In this document: piece after piece, positions 37,758 to 46,699 of the stretch
Numbering within the stretch: the stretch's first letter is position 1
How the letters are laid out: every line of letters begins with the position of its first letter
Assembly: GCA_944320775.1 (NCBI GenBank)
Contig: CALUIV010000012.1
Span: forward strand, 1 to 64,000
Direction: 5' to 3'
Source: an uncultured Paraprevotella sp.
GTDB lineage: Bacteria; Bacteroidota; Bacteroidia; Bacteroidales; Bacteroidaceae
Length of the DNA stretch: 64,000 bases
The notes under the pieces: generated by a model
What the model was told of the DNA's origin: nothing
Databases searched by the model: none
Seen by the model: only the letters and a program-made list of their open reading frames with translations
Program-made: the position numbers and the translations under genes

Positions 37758-39302
37758 TTATATTCTTAAGACGCCTTTATGCAGTCCGAATGCTCTCCAT
37801 TTGCTGATCGGGCTGTTGTCGTTTAATCCTGTTGTTGCATTTTCCTCAAGGTTCATCAGATAGTCGATGTAAGAGGCAATGATTGCAATGTTTTCAGCAG
37901 TTCCTTTCGAACCGTTGTGACGTTTCAGGAATTCTGCGTTTTTATTGATGAATCCCGTATCGTAGTGACCTTCTACGAAATCAGGAGTAGACATAATACG
38001 ACGTAAATAACTGATATTGTTTTTCACGCCTGTAATCTTGAATTCATAAAGCACACGGCGCATACGCTCGATGGCATATTCACGGGTTACAGCCCAGACA
38101 ATCAGTTTGCCGATCATAGGGTCATAATGTACTGGAATCTCATAACCTTCGTAAACATAGCTGTCGAAACGCACTCCGATTCCGTTCGGTTCTACGAGCT
38201 GGCGGATCATACCTGGAGAAGGCATAAAATTAAATTCTGTGTCTTCCGCACAGATTCGGCATTCGATTGCATGTCCCCGTTGTTTGATATCTTCTTGTTT
38301 CAGGCGCAATGGAAGTCCGCTGGCTATGTTGATTTGCTCTTTTACCAAGTCAACACCTACGACTTCTTCTGTGATTGGGTGTTCTACCTGCAGACGGGTA
38401 TTCATTTCCAAGAAATAGAAATTTCTGTGTTTGTCTACAAGGAATTCAATTGTTCCTGCACCTACATAGTTCACCGCTTTTGCTGCTGCAACTGCAGCTT
38501 CACCCATTTTCTGACGTAGTTCCGGAGTAACGAAAGCTGAAGGACTTTCTTCGACAATCTTCTGGTTGCGTCGTTGTACGGAACATTCACGTTCACAAAG
38601 GTGAATCACATTGCCATATTGGTCGCCCAGAATCTGGAACTCAATGTGATGAGGTTCTTCTACAAATTTCTCTATGTATACGGTGTCGTCGCCAAATGAA
38701 GATAAAGATTCTGATTTGGCCGAAGTATATGCTTCTTTAACTTCTTCTTCAGTACGGATCAGACGGATACCTTTTCCACCACCGCCCATAGATGCTTTCA
38801 TCATGACCGGAAATCCGATTTCACGGGCTACGGCGAGCGCTTCTTCTGCACTTTGTAATCCCTGCTCGGTTCCAGGTACGACGGGAACCTGAGCACCTTT
38901 CATACATTTACGGGCAGAGATTTTGTCGCCCATCATATCCATGGTCTCTGCTGACGGACCGATGAAAATGATGCCTTCTTCCTGGCATCGGCGTGCAAAT
39001 TCAGAATTTTCCGACAAAAAACCATATCCGGGATGAATTGCATCCACACGATGTTTTTTAGCTGCAGCAATAATTTTGTCGATGTTCAAATAACTTTCTT
39101 TGGATGCCGCCGGGCCTATGCAACAGGCTTCATCGGCATACAATACGTGTTTGGCTGTTCTGTCTGCTTCAGAGAAGACAGCAACCGAACGTATGTCCAT
39201 TTCTCGGCACGAACGCATAACGCGTACGGCGATTTCACCGCGGTTGGCTACCAATATCTTGCGTATTGTAGTGCGGTGTGGGGTGTTGTTTGATACAACC
39301 AT
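37758..39302 (-). CDS. accC: Biotin carboxylase subunit
   Basis: A 514-residue ATP-grasp enzyme that carboxylates biotin. ILVANRGEIAVRVMR begins the family-typical part near residue 16, followed by KASMGGGGKGIRL (ATP loop), EMNTRLQVEHPITEEV (catalytic segment) and a C-terminal cap. The N-terminal 15 residues are an extension. It is the first gene of the carboxylase operon and starts about 68 bases after the cobalamin riboswitch. Whether it also serves a fatty-acid acetyl-CoA carboxylase is not visible. Confidence 0.94.
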   Translation of the reverse strand: MVVSNNTPHRTTIRKILVANRGEIAVRVMRSCREMDIRSVAVFSEADRTAKHVLYADEACCIGPAASKESYLNIDKIIAAAKKHRVDAIHPGYGFLSENSEFARRCQEEGIIFIGPSAETMDMMGDKISARKCMKGAQVPVVPGTEQGLQSAEEALAVAREIGFPVMMKASMGGGGKGIRLIRTEEEVKEAYTSAKSESLSSFGDDTVYIEKFVEEPHHIEFQILGDQYGNVIHLCERECSVQRRNQKIVEESPSAFVTPELRQKMGEAAVAAAKAVNYVGAGTIEFLVDKHRNFYFLEMNTRLQVEHPITEEVVGVDLVKEQINIASGLPLRLKQEDIKQRGHAIECRICAEDTEFNFMPSPGMIRQLVEPNGIGVRFDSYVYEGYEIPVHYDPMIGKLIVWAVTREYAIERMRRVLYEFKITGVKNNISYLRRIMSTPDFVEGHYDTGFINKNAEFLKRHNGSKGTAENIAIIASYIDYLMNLEENATTGLNDNSPISKWRAFGLHKGVLRI

Positions 39303-39369
39303 TACAATTAATTTTTAGTTATCTATCTTTATGTTTTCACACTAATCCGCGAGTGTTCAACAGTACTGG

Positions 39370-39547
39370 AATTATGGCAGGTATTCTGACTTACTCCAAT
39401 TCTGCTGCCTTCCCAATGCTGGGCATCAGTGGCGGGGGTATTGCAGAATCAAATAAATGAGCTCACAGCAGCGGGCCTGTTCAGGACTTTCACCTGATTC
39501 CCTTTTAATAACTCCTCCCGAAGGTGGGAACTGTTCACCAAAATCGC
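39370..39547 (-). ncRNA. Cobalamin (B12) riboswitch upstream of the carboxylase operon
   Basis: Read on the minus strand, the conserved blocks come in the correct order: GGGAATCAGGTGAAAGTCC, then CAGGCCCGCTGCTGTGA, then the B12-box GCCACTG (39433-39427) with GGGAAGGC (39414-39407), then AGTAAGTCAGAATACCTGCC (39396-39377). An upstream P2-like pair GTTCCCACC/GGGAGGAG is also present. Its start coincides with the transcription start expected from the -7 box at 39557-39550. An ACACT/AGTGT hairpin follows, with no U tract, so translational control is the simpler guess. Boundaries are approximate. Confidence 0.92.
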
Positions 39548-39549
39548 CG

Positions 39550-39557
39550 CAAAATTA
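39550..39557 (-). promoter_or_regulatory. -7 box for the riboswitch-carboxylase transcript
   Basis: TAATTTTG on the minus strand (39557-39550). No good TTTG lies 19-21 bases upstream, so only the -7 element is supported. Confidence 0.45.
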
Positions 39558-39893
39558 ATGGTTTTTTTTGAAACTATCTGCCTTTTTTTCTGATTTTTTA
39601 GCTTTTGATTTGAAAAAGCTATCCATGAAGGGCTGTAAAATTGTAAGCGTCTGGTTCGATTTCGCTTTTTATTGTTCGTTCTTAAAGCTGAATCGACGTT
39701 ATATTCTGTCGTAAATCAGTTTCTTGATAAAAAATGAAAGTAGCTGTAAATAACTTATAATAAACCTGATATGATAGTTTTCGAATTCTAGTTATAAAAA
39801 AGTGATTATAGATTTGTTTGTTTCAGATTGATTCCATAAATTTAACCCCGTTAATAACCATAAATCAACTAATGTTTAAAATCTAATCACACT
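39558..39893. other. Intergenic region between riboswitch and hppA
   Basis: A/T-rich, no convincing reading frame. A plus-strand TAGATTTG at 39809-39816 is a candidate hppA -7 element without a clear -33. Nothing else is seen. Confidence 0.6.
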
Positions 39894-42095
39894 ATGGATC
39901 AATTTCTTTTTTGGCTTGTGCCGGCCGCTTCCGTACTGGCGCTGTGTTTTGCCTGGTTTTTTCATCGCCAGATGATGAAAGAGAGTGAGGGTACACCTCA
40001 AATGGTTAAAATTGCTGCGGCTGTACGCAAGGGAGCGATGTCTTATTTAAAGCAGCAGTATAAAATTGTCGGTTGGGTATTTCTGGGACTTGTTGTTTTG
40101 TTTTCCATCATGGCTTACGGCTTTGGTGTCCAGAATTCCTGGGTTCCGGTTGCCTTTCTGACGGGAGGTTTCTTTTCCGGACTTTCCGGTTTTTTGGGAA
40201 TGAAAACGGCTACTTATGCATCAGCCCGTACGGCAAATGCAGCCCGGAATTCATTGAATGCCGGTTTACGTGTAGCTTTTCGTAGTGGTGCAGTCATGGG
40301 ACTTGTTGTTGTCGGACTGGGATTATTGGACATTTCTTTTTGGTATCTCTTGTTGAATGCCGTTATTCCCGAAGACGTACTTACACCCACGCATAAATTA
40401 TGTGTCATAACGACCACGATGCTGACGTTTGGTATGGGAGCCAGCACACAGGCGTTGTTTGCCCGTGTAGGTGGTGGTATTTATACGAAGGCTGCCGATG
40501 TCGGTGCGGACTTGGTCGGAAAGGTCGAAGCGGGTATTCCCGAAGATGATCCGAGAAATCCGGCTACGATTGCCGATAATGTTGGTGATAATGTCGGTGA
40601 TGTTGCCGGTATGGGTGCGGATTTATATGAAAGTTATTGTGGTTCGATCCTGGCGACAGCAGCATTGGGAGCTGCAGCCTTTATTCATACGGGCGATGTT
40701 GCCATGCAGTTCAAGGCTGTTGTGGCACCGATGTTGATTGCTGCTGTAGGTATTTTGCTTTCAATTATCGGTATATTTTCTGTGCGTACCAAGGAAGATG
40801 CAACCATGAAGGATTTGCTCGGTTCGCTGGCATTTGGAACCAATTTGAGTTCAGTGCTGATTGTTGTGGCTACGTTCTTTATCTTGTGGTTATTGCAATT
40901 GGATAACTGGATTTGGGTTTCTTGTTCTGTTGTTGTTGGTTTGCTGGTCGGCATTGTTATCGGCCGTTCAACGGAATATTATACTTCACAGTCGTATCGC
41001 CCGACTCAGAAATTAAGTGAAAGCGGCAAGACGGGGCCGGCGACTGTAATTATTTCGGGTATCGGTCTGGGTATGCTTTCCACGGCTGTTCCTGTAATTG
41101 CGGTTGTTGTGGGCATTATTGCATCTTATTTGTTTGCTTCCGGATTTGATTTTGCCAATGTCGGTATGGGATTGTATGGCATCGGTATTGCTGCTGTCGG
41201 CATGTTGTCTACCTTGGGTATTACTCTGGCGACGGATGCTTACGGACCGATTGCTGATAATGCCGGTGGAAATGCTGAAATGTCAGGTCTGGGTGCCGAA
41301 GTCCGTAAACGTACCGATGCTCTGGATTCTTTAGGAAATACGACGGCTGCAACCGGAAAAGGTTTTGCTATCGGTTCGGCTGCTTTGACTGGTTTGGCTC
41401 TGTTGGCATCTTATGTGGAAGAATTGCGTATCGGCCTTGGTCGTCTTGACGTATCAGAATTGGTTGTAGCTGGAAATTCCATACCGCTTCAGGATGCTAC
41501 TTTCTTTGATTTCATGCATTATTATGATGTCACGTTGATGAATCCTAAAGTGCTTTCCGGTATGTTTATTGGTTCAATGATGGCATTTCTTTTCTGTGGT
41601 CTGACGATGAATGCCGTGGGTCGTGCTGCTGCACATATGGTGGATGAAGTTCGGCGTCAGTTCCGTGAAATCAAAGGAATCCTGACCGGTGAGACAGAAC
41701 CCGATTATGCTCGTTGTGTGGAAATCTCTACGAAAGGAGCCCAGCGTGAAATGGTGGTACCGTCTTTGATTGCTATTATTGCTCCGATTCTTACCGGTAT
41801 TGTATTTGGCGTTTCCGGTGTGTTGGGACTACTTATCGGAGGTCTGAGCAGTGGATTTGTTTTGGCTATTTTTATGGCTAATTCCGGAGGTGCCTGGGAT
41901 AATGCGAAAAAATATGTAGAAGAAGGCAATTTCGGTGGTAAAGGAAGTGAAGTACATAAAGCAACTGTCGTGGGTGATACGGTAGGTGATCCGTTTAAAG
42001 ATACTTCCGGTCCGAGTCTGAATATTCTGATCAAGTTGATGAGTATGGTCGCTATTGTAATGGCTGGTCTGACTGTAGCCTGGAGTATTTTTTAA
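39894..42095 (+). CDS. hppA: Membrane-bound ion-translocating pyrophosphatase
   Basis: A 733-residue integral membrane enzyme with about 16 hydrophobic segments that couples PPi hydrolysis to H+ and/or Na+ export. The catalytic loops [32 protein letters not shown] and a C-terminal [14 protein letters not shown] are complete. [10 protein letters not shown] has Ala where K+-independent enzymes have Lys, so it should be the K+-dependent type. Some Bacteroides enzymes of this type move both Na+ and H+; the ion here is not determined by this reading. Confidence 0.96.
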   Translation: MDQFLFWLVPAASVLALCFAWFFHRQMMKESEGTPQMVKIAAAVRKGAMSYLKQQYKIVGWVFLGLVVLFSIMAYGFGVQNSWVPVAFLTGGFFSGLSGFLGMKTATYASARTANAARNSLNAGLRVAFRSGAVMGLVVVGLGLLDISFWYLLLNAVIPEDVLTPTHKLCVITTTMLTFGMGASTQALFARVGGGIYTKAADVGADLVGKVEAGIPEDDPRNPATIADNVGDNVGDVAGMGADLYESYCGSILATAALGAAAFIHTGDVAMQFKAVVAPMLIAAVGILLSIIGIFSVRTKEDATMKDLLGSLAFGTNLSSVLIVVATFFILWLLQLDNWIWVSCSVVVGLLVGIVIGRSTEYYTSQSYRPTQKLSESGKTGPATVIISGIGLGMLSTAVPVIAVVVGIIASYLFASGFDFANVGMGLYGIGIAAVGMLSTLGITLATDAYGPIADNAGGNAEMSGLGAEVRKRTDALDSLGNTTAATGKGFAIGSAALTGLALLASYVEELRIGLGRLDVSELVVAGNSIPLQDATFFDFMHYYDVTLMNPKVLSGMFIGSMMAFLFCGLTMNAVGRAAAHMVDEVRRQFREIKGILTGETEPDYARCVEISTKGAQREMVVPSLIAIIAPILTGIVFGVSGVLGLLIGGLSSGFVLAIFMANSGGAWDNAKKYVEEGNFGGKGSEVHKATVVGDTVGDPFKDTSGPSLNILIKLMSMVAIVMAGLTVAWSIF

Positions 42096-42129
42096 TTGAA
42101 CGTCATTATTCTTTAAATAAGATACAAAT

Positions 42130-42157
42130 AAAAAGAGCCCTGTATAGGGCTCTTTTT
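42130..42157 (+). terminator. hppA terminator
   Basis: AAAAAGAGCCCT pairs with AGGGCTCTTTTT around GTAT: a compact 12-bp stem with a T-rich 3' arm. Confidence 0.92.
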
Positions 42158-42226
42158 ATTTGTGTTGCTGTTTGTTTTGTTTGAACTGATATTCGTTTTT
42201 TAAAAAGTAAACTAAGGCTTTAAAAC

Positions 42227-42292
42227 GAGTTGGCCGTCTCGTTCAATTCAGTTGGCCATCTCGTCCAGATCAGATGCCCGACTCGTTTTTGC
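42227..42292. repeat. Three tandem 22-bp repeat units, array 2
   Basis: Units at 42227-42248, 42249-42270 and 42271-42292 share [C/G]AGTTGGCC[A/G]TCTCGT; the third is divergent (CAGATGCCCGACTCGT). The third unit overlaps the last codons of the ABC ATPase gene, whose stop is at 42270-42272. It matches the array at 23305-23370 at the same 22-base period. Confidence 0.75.
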
Positions 42293-43331
42293 CTTCTGAG
42301 TTAATAACTGCTGCTGTCAGAGTTTCGATGCTTGAATATACCTGTTTCGTTTGGTTGTCTGGATGCCAGAAATATTCAAAACAGAATTCTTTTTCTTTGT
42401 CTGGTCGGATGATTATTTGTGGAAAGACATCTGGATTGTTTCCTTTTTCAACAGGGACAATGCGGATGCCGTGACGTGCAAAAGACTTGCTGACCAGGCG
42501 TACGATATGTTCGGGGCCGGTTGCAGGAATGTCTTTTTCTGTCTGTTCTTTTACCTGAAAAAGCCCGGTTTCGATAGAAAAGAAAATTCCGTCGCGTTCA
42601 AAATATTTGCTGAGCAGACCGTTTAGTGCGAGATCCTCAGGAATACCTGTGGTCAGTCCTTTTTCTTTGTCTATAAGCCATATTCTGTCGGCGACCTGTA
42701 AGGCCAGTTCAAGATCATGTGTAGAAAGAAAAATTGTTTTCCGGGTTTTACGAGCCAGATTTCGGAGCAGATGCATGAGTTCTACTTTGCTGGGATAGTC
42801 CAGAAATGCAGTTGGCTCGTCGAGCAGTATGATTGGTGTCTGTTGTGCCAATGTTTTGGCTATTAAAACTTTCTGACGTTCTCCGTCGCTCAAGGTATGT
42901 ACCATACGGTCGGCTAAAGCAACAGTTCCGGTCATCATTAATGCTTCTTGGACTATTTCTCGGTCTTTATGATTTAATTTTCCGAAAAAACCGGTATATG
43001 GACTACGTCCTAGAGCCACAAGATCACTTACGGGCATGTCTCTGACGTCTAATCGGTCGGTAAGGACCACACCAATCAGTCGGGACAATTCATTTGTGGT
43101 ATAGTCGGATAGGGGGCGGCCGTAGAACTGTATTTCTCCGCTGATGGGAGGAAGGAAGGCAGACAGCGTACGCAAGAGTGTTGATTTTCCTGCTCCGTTA
43201 GGTCCCAGAAGGCAAGTCAGTTCTCCTTCTATCAGATTGGCATTCAGATTTTCTCCGATGATGCTTGTCTTGTCTTTTTTCCGATAGCCCGTGTTCACGT
43301 TGATCAGAAATACAGATGTATCCGGTTTCAT
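42270..43331 (-). CDS. ABC transporter ATP-binding protein, iron-siderophore/cobalamin type, with C-terminal extension
   Basis: A 353-residue ATPase. Walker A is GPNGAGKST near residue 48, the signature is LSDGERQKVLIAKTLAQ, and Walker B is PIILLDEPTAFLDYP. A 100-residue C-terminal extension beyond the usual domain contains HGIRIVPVEKG and FCFEYFWHP. The frame is open to 43406, but the ATG at 43331 gives a normal N-terminus. No permease is adjacent; the only matching permease and binding protein in the window lie 5 kb away at 48.5-50.8 kb on the same strand. Its 3' end is covered by a 22-bp repeat unit. Confidence 0.9.
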   Translation of the reverse strand: MKPDTSVFLINVNTGYRKKDKTSIIGENLNANLIEGELTCLLGPNGAGKSTLLRTLSAFLPPISGEIQFYGRPLSDYTTNELSRLIGVVLTDRLDVRDMPVSDLVALGRSPYTGFFGKLNHKDREIVQEALMMTGTVALADRMVHTLSDGERQKVLIAKTLAQQTPIILLDEPTAFLDYPSKVELMHLLRNLARKTRKTIFLSTHDLELALQVADRIWLIDKEKGLTTGIPEDLALNGLLSKYFERDGIFFSIETGLFQVKEQTEKDIPATGPEHIVRLVSKSFARHGIRIVPVEKGNNPDVFPQIIIRPDKEKEFCFEYFWHPDNQTKQVYSSIETLTAAVINSEGKNESGI

Positions 43332-43429
43332 GAGATAAATGATATCAGTGTATACCTGTGATAAAAGAAAAACGATAGATTTTGAAAGCAAGCTACCAAA
43401 ATCCATCGTTTTTTACTATCATGCTATTC

Positions 43430-44203
43430 TTACTTGTTTCGTTTCTCAAAGCGTACCAAGGTATGTCCTTCGTCGTTCTGCAGGGTGAAGTAGGTATAAC
43501 CTAATTCGATTTTGGTCGCTTCCGCAAGGGCACCGAGGAATTTGGTTTCATATTTGTCGTCGGCACATGCCATACGGGTTGTACCCATTTTGCTGAAATC
43601 CGCGATTCCATTTGCCATTTGGTCAAAATCAGCAGTACCCGTGATTCTGTTGCATCCGGTAAATCCGTATACTTGTTTCTCGTTGACATTGAAACCGATA
43701 AACGGAGTGCTGTCGTCAGGAGTTACAGATGCACCACGCAGAGAAACGACATCCCATTCTCCCTGGAAAGCTTCTGCTGTAAAAACACGTTTGGCTAATT
43801 CCAGAACCGTTTTTCCATTTTCATCTTGCAGGTAGATTTTGTCTGCCTTCATTTCTATTTTTTTTGCCTTGTTGATGGCTTCCATAAAACTTTGTTCATA
43901 TTTGTTGTCCGGACAAGCCATCATGGTAGATCCCACTTTGCTGAAGTCTACCTTGCCTTTAGCCAGTGATTTGAGATCGATACTTCCCATAAGCCGGTTA
44001 CATCCGTTGAAACCATAGATGCGTCCGTCGGCTGTTTCGATACCCAAATAAGGTGTCTGGTCAGATGGAGTGATTGATTCTCCATTAATAGAAACAGCAT
44101 TCCATGTTCCATTCAGTTCTTCTGTCTCAATTCCGTTACATGCCGTAAAGGCCATTCCTGCCCATGCGGCAGTAAGGATCATAGTTGTCAGTTTTGTTTT
44201 CAT
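43430..44203 (-). CDS. Lipoprotein with two META (HslJ-like) domains
   Basis: A 257-residue protein whose signal peptide ends in a lipobox-like FTAC near residue 21. Two copies of the META domain follow (about 25-135 and 140-257). Each has a TW/EWDVVS start, a TPY/FIG strand, FNGCNRLMGS / FTGCNRITGT, and an MMACPDNKYE / RMACADDKYE segment. HslJ-type domains are linked to novobiocin resistance and envelope stress in Escherichia; that role is not shown here. The start at 44203 fits the signal peptide; the frame is open to 44245. Confidence 0.9.
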   Translation of the reverse strand: MKTKLTTMILTAAWAGMAFTACNGIETEELNGTWNAVSINGESITPSDQTPYLGIETADGRIYGFNGCNRLMGSIDLKSLAKGKVDFSKVGSTMMACPDNKYEQSFMEAINKAKKIEMKADKIYLQDENGKTVLELAKRVFTAEAFQGEWDVVSLRGASVTPDDSTPFIGFNVNEKQVYGFTGCNRITGTADFDQMANGIADFSKMGTTRMACADDKYETKFLGALAEATKIELGYTYFTLQNDEGHTLVRFEKRNK

Positions 44204-44316
44204 TTCTAGTTCTGTCTTGTCGTTTTCGAAGTAAAGATAAGTCATTCTTTTTAAAACACAGAAGGGCAGAGGGCGTGATTGTGTGATTTTTAATTGATTT
44301 TAGCAAACGGAAAATT

Positions 44317-45156
44317 TTAAGTATTGAATTCGTCATTTATAGCCGGACATTTTGATGGGGCATATCCGTAATGTTCTTTAAATTTGCGTGAAAAGTGAGC
44401 CAAAGTTTCGAAACCCAGTTCCCAAAAGATGTCCGATGGCTTTTCTCTATATTCGACAATACGTTTATAGGCTGTTTCCAGACGTTTTTGCAGAATCCAT
44501 TTATGAGGTTGCATACCGAAAATGTTCTGAAAATCCCGGCGAAAAGTGGACAAACTTCTTCCAGACAATTCCGCAAAACGTTCCAAAGGCGCGTTGTGCA
44601 TATAATTTTTGGTCATGAATGTTTGTAAATCGGTTTTATTTCCGATACTGTGTTGCAGGATGCCCTGGTAGAGTTCATGATATTTACACTTGAGTACATA
44701 AAGACATTCTGTCAGTTTCATGTGAATAAGTTGTTCGTCCGGCAGGTTTCCTTCTTGGGTGTAGTAGTTCAGTGATGCAAATACAGCGTCTAGCCAAGGA
44801 TCTGTTTTGATGGTTTCAAAGCAGGGTAAGTGGCTGGTACATTGTATTTTCCTGATCGTATTCTTGCGTCGGTACTCTTCCAGGAACAGATCGTTGAAAT
44901 TGAGGCACATCAGGCGAAACGGCTTGTGCCGTTCCGGATACATTTTAATTTTTGAAAAACCGCCAGGAGTCACAAAGGCATATGTGTTGGTTTCCAGGTA
45001 CAGTTGCCGGTCGTAGGCCGAAAGTAGCGTATGTCCTGAAAGGATTTTGATCAGTTTAAAGTTTCTTTCGAACAGTTCACGTTGAGTGCGTTTTCCGTAG
45101 TTGGCTGTATAAAGTGGCAATTCGGAACGTAGTATTGTTTTCTTCTCTGTTTTCAT
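44317..45156 (-). CDS. AraC family transcriptional regulator
   Basis: A 279-residue regulator with an unidentified N-terminal sensing domain and a C-terminal double helix-turn-helix (about 180-275: FAELSGRSLSTFRRDF and PSDIFWELGFETLAHFSRKFKEHYG). It is divergent from the membrane/kinase fusion gene across 112 bases that carry AGACAAGT repeats, so it probably regulates that gene and itself. A TATCTTTG -7 box lies at 45168-45161 on the minus strand, with CTTG as an imperfect -33. Confidence 0.92.
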   Translation of the reverse strand: MKTEKKTILRSELPLYTANYGKRTQRELFERNFKLIKILSGHTLLSAYDRQLYLETNTYAFVTPGGFSKIKMYPERHKPFRLMCLNFNDLFLEEYRRKNTIRKIQCTSHLPCFETIKTDPWLDAVFASLNYYTQEGNLPDEQLIHMKLTECLYVLKCKYHELYQGILQHSIGNKTDLQTFMTKNYMHNAPLERFAELSGRSLSTFRRDFQNIFGMQPHKWILQKRLETAYKRIVEYREKPSDIFWELGFETLAHFSRKFKEHYGYAPSKCPAINDEFNT

Positions 45157-45185
45157 GATGCAAAGATAGATGGTTTGACTTTTTT

Positions 45186-45228
45186 AGACAAGTGTTTTTG
45201 ACATTGAAAGACAAGTTAATGTTTGTCT
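45186..45228. promoter_or_regulatory. Candidate AraC-family operator repeats
   Basis: AGACAAGT occurs at 45186-45193 and 45209-45216, 23 bases apart, and TTGTCT at 45223-45228 is an inverted partial copy. They sit in the divergent promoter region between the AraC gene and the fusion gene, upstream of a TAATTTTG box at 45236-45243. Confidence 0.5.
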
Positions 45229-45268
45229 GATATTGTAATTTTGCATGAATTTTTGAATAATAGCTTAC

Positions 45269-46600
45269 ATGGATACAAAAGAATTAATCAAGCGTTACAT
45301 TTTGTTTATTATTGGGTTGTTTGTCAATTCGTTGGGTATTTGTTTGATCATCAAGGCCGATTTGGGCTCGTCGCCCATTTCCAGTTTGCCTTATACGTTG
45401 AGTTTGCGGTTTCCGATTTCATTGGGAACTCTCACGTTTTGTTTGAATTTGTTTTTGATTGCAGGACAGATGGCAATTTTGAAGAAAGACTTTAAACCAA
45501 GAGAATGGTTACAGTTGCCTGTGTCGGTCTTGTTTGGTGTATTTATAGACTGTTCTATGTGGATGCTGGCTTGGATTTCCCCCGAACAGTATGTTATGAA
45601 ACTGGTTTTTCTTGTTATAGGGTGTTCTGTTTTGGGATTAGGAGTCAGTCTGGAAGTAATTGCCAATGTAGTCATGCTTTCCGGCGAGGCTTTCGTTCAG
45701 GCAATCAGTATCAAGAAGAAAAAAGAATTTGGTCTTGTTAAAATATTATTTGATACATCGTTGATGCTTTTGGCTGTTTTGGCTTCTCTGATTCTGTTCC
45801 GGTCGGTTATCGGTGTACGCGAAGGAACGATTGTAGCAGCATTTCTGGTCGGTATGTTTGCCCGTTATTTCAACAAGCATTTGGGTTTCTTAAATCATTA
45901 CTTACAATCAGGTCCGGAAAATACTGTTGCCGGAATCCCAGAACTGGATCAGGCCGGCCATCGTCATTTTGTTATTACTATTGCTCGTGAATATGGCAGT
46001 GGAGGCAGGGAAATCGGACAGCGTTTGTCTCAATCTCTTGGTATTCCTTTTTATGATAAAGAATTGATTGATCTGGCTGCTAAAGAGAATGGTATGAAAA
46101 CTGATTATGTGGCGGCTCATGAACAGAATATTCCAAGTAATTTACTTTATGAGATGATTATGCAGGATTTTACGGCTCCTGTAGAACGGAGTTTGTCGTT
46201 CGACGATGCTCTTTTCGTGACTCAGAGCAAAATTATCCGTAAACTGGCAACCGAACAGTCTTGTATCATCGTGGGTCGTTGTGCCGATTATGTGTTGCGT
46301 GATTTCAGTTCCTGTCTGAAGGTTTTTGTTCATGCTGATTATGAAGACAAATTGCAGCGTATTGTTCAGGAATACGGCGAACAGGCTGATGCTGCACGCG
46401 AAAAACTGAAATACACGGACCGTGGACGTGCAAACCATTATAAGACTTATACCGGTCAGGTTTGGAATGAAGCGACGCATTATGATTTATGTTTGAACAG
46501 TACGCGGCTGGGAATTTCCGGATGTTGTGATTTGATTCTTAAGATGCTTGGAAAAGAACAGAACATAAACGGACAGACAGACGGGCAGAAGGTCGGGTAA
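45269..46600 (+). CDS. YczE/YitT-like membrane domain fused to cytidylate-kinase-like domain
   Basis: A 443-residue two-part protein. Residues about 1-210 hold five to six hydrophobic segments of the DUF6198/YczE type (IIGLFVNSLGICLIIKADLG, then LFGVFIDCSMW). Residues about 228-435 form a cytidylate-kinase-like domain: VITIAREYGSGGREIGQRL is the P-loop region (GSGGREIG), followed by FYDKELIDLAA, CIIVGRCADYVL and the lid-like YTDRGRANHYKTYTG. The kinase lies on the same polypeptide as a membrane sensor/transporter-like domain, so it is probably tethered. Substrate unknown. AraC regulator divergent. Confidence 0.88.
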   Translation: MDTKELIKRYILFIIGLFVNSLGICLIIKADLGSSPISSLPYTLSLRFPISLGTLTFCLNLFLIAGQMAILKKDFKPREWLQLPVSVLFGVFIDCSMWMLAWISPEQYVMKLVFLVIGCSVLGLGVSLEVIANVVMLSGEAFVQAISIKKKKEFGLVKILFDTSLMLLAVLASLILFRSVIGVREGTIVAAFLVGMFARYFNKHLGFLNHYLQSGPENTVAGIPELDQAGHRHFVITIAREYGSGGREIGQRLSQSLGIPFYDKELIDLAAKENGMKTDYVAAHEQNIPSNLLYEMIMQDFTAPVERSLSFDDALFVTQSKIIRKLATEQSCIIVGRCADYVLRDFSSCLKVFVHADYEDKLQRIVQEYGEQADAAREKLKYTDRGRANHYKTYTGQVWNEATHYDLCLNSTRLGISGCCDLILKMLGKEQNINGQTDGQKVG

Positions 46601-46699
46601 GTGGATGTTTTTGCTGCATTTTAAATTGTAGGTGTGGGATTAAATATGTACTTTTGGGTCGGTGAAAGTATTTTATTTGATTCTAATTCTATTAAATTT

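Noticed and set aside
35657-39302. Calling the carboxylase a sodium-pumping methylmalonyl-CoA decarboxylase
   Set aside because: A biotin carboxylase (ATP-grasp) subunit is in the operon and no membrane decarboxylase subunit is present, so a carboxylase fits better.
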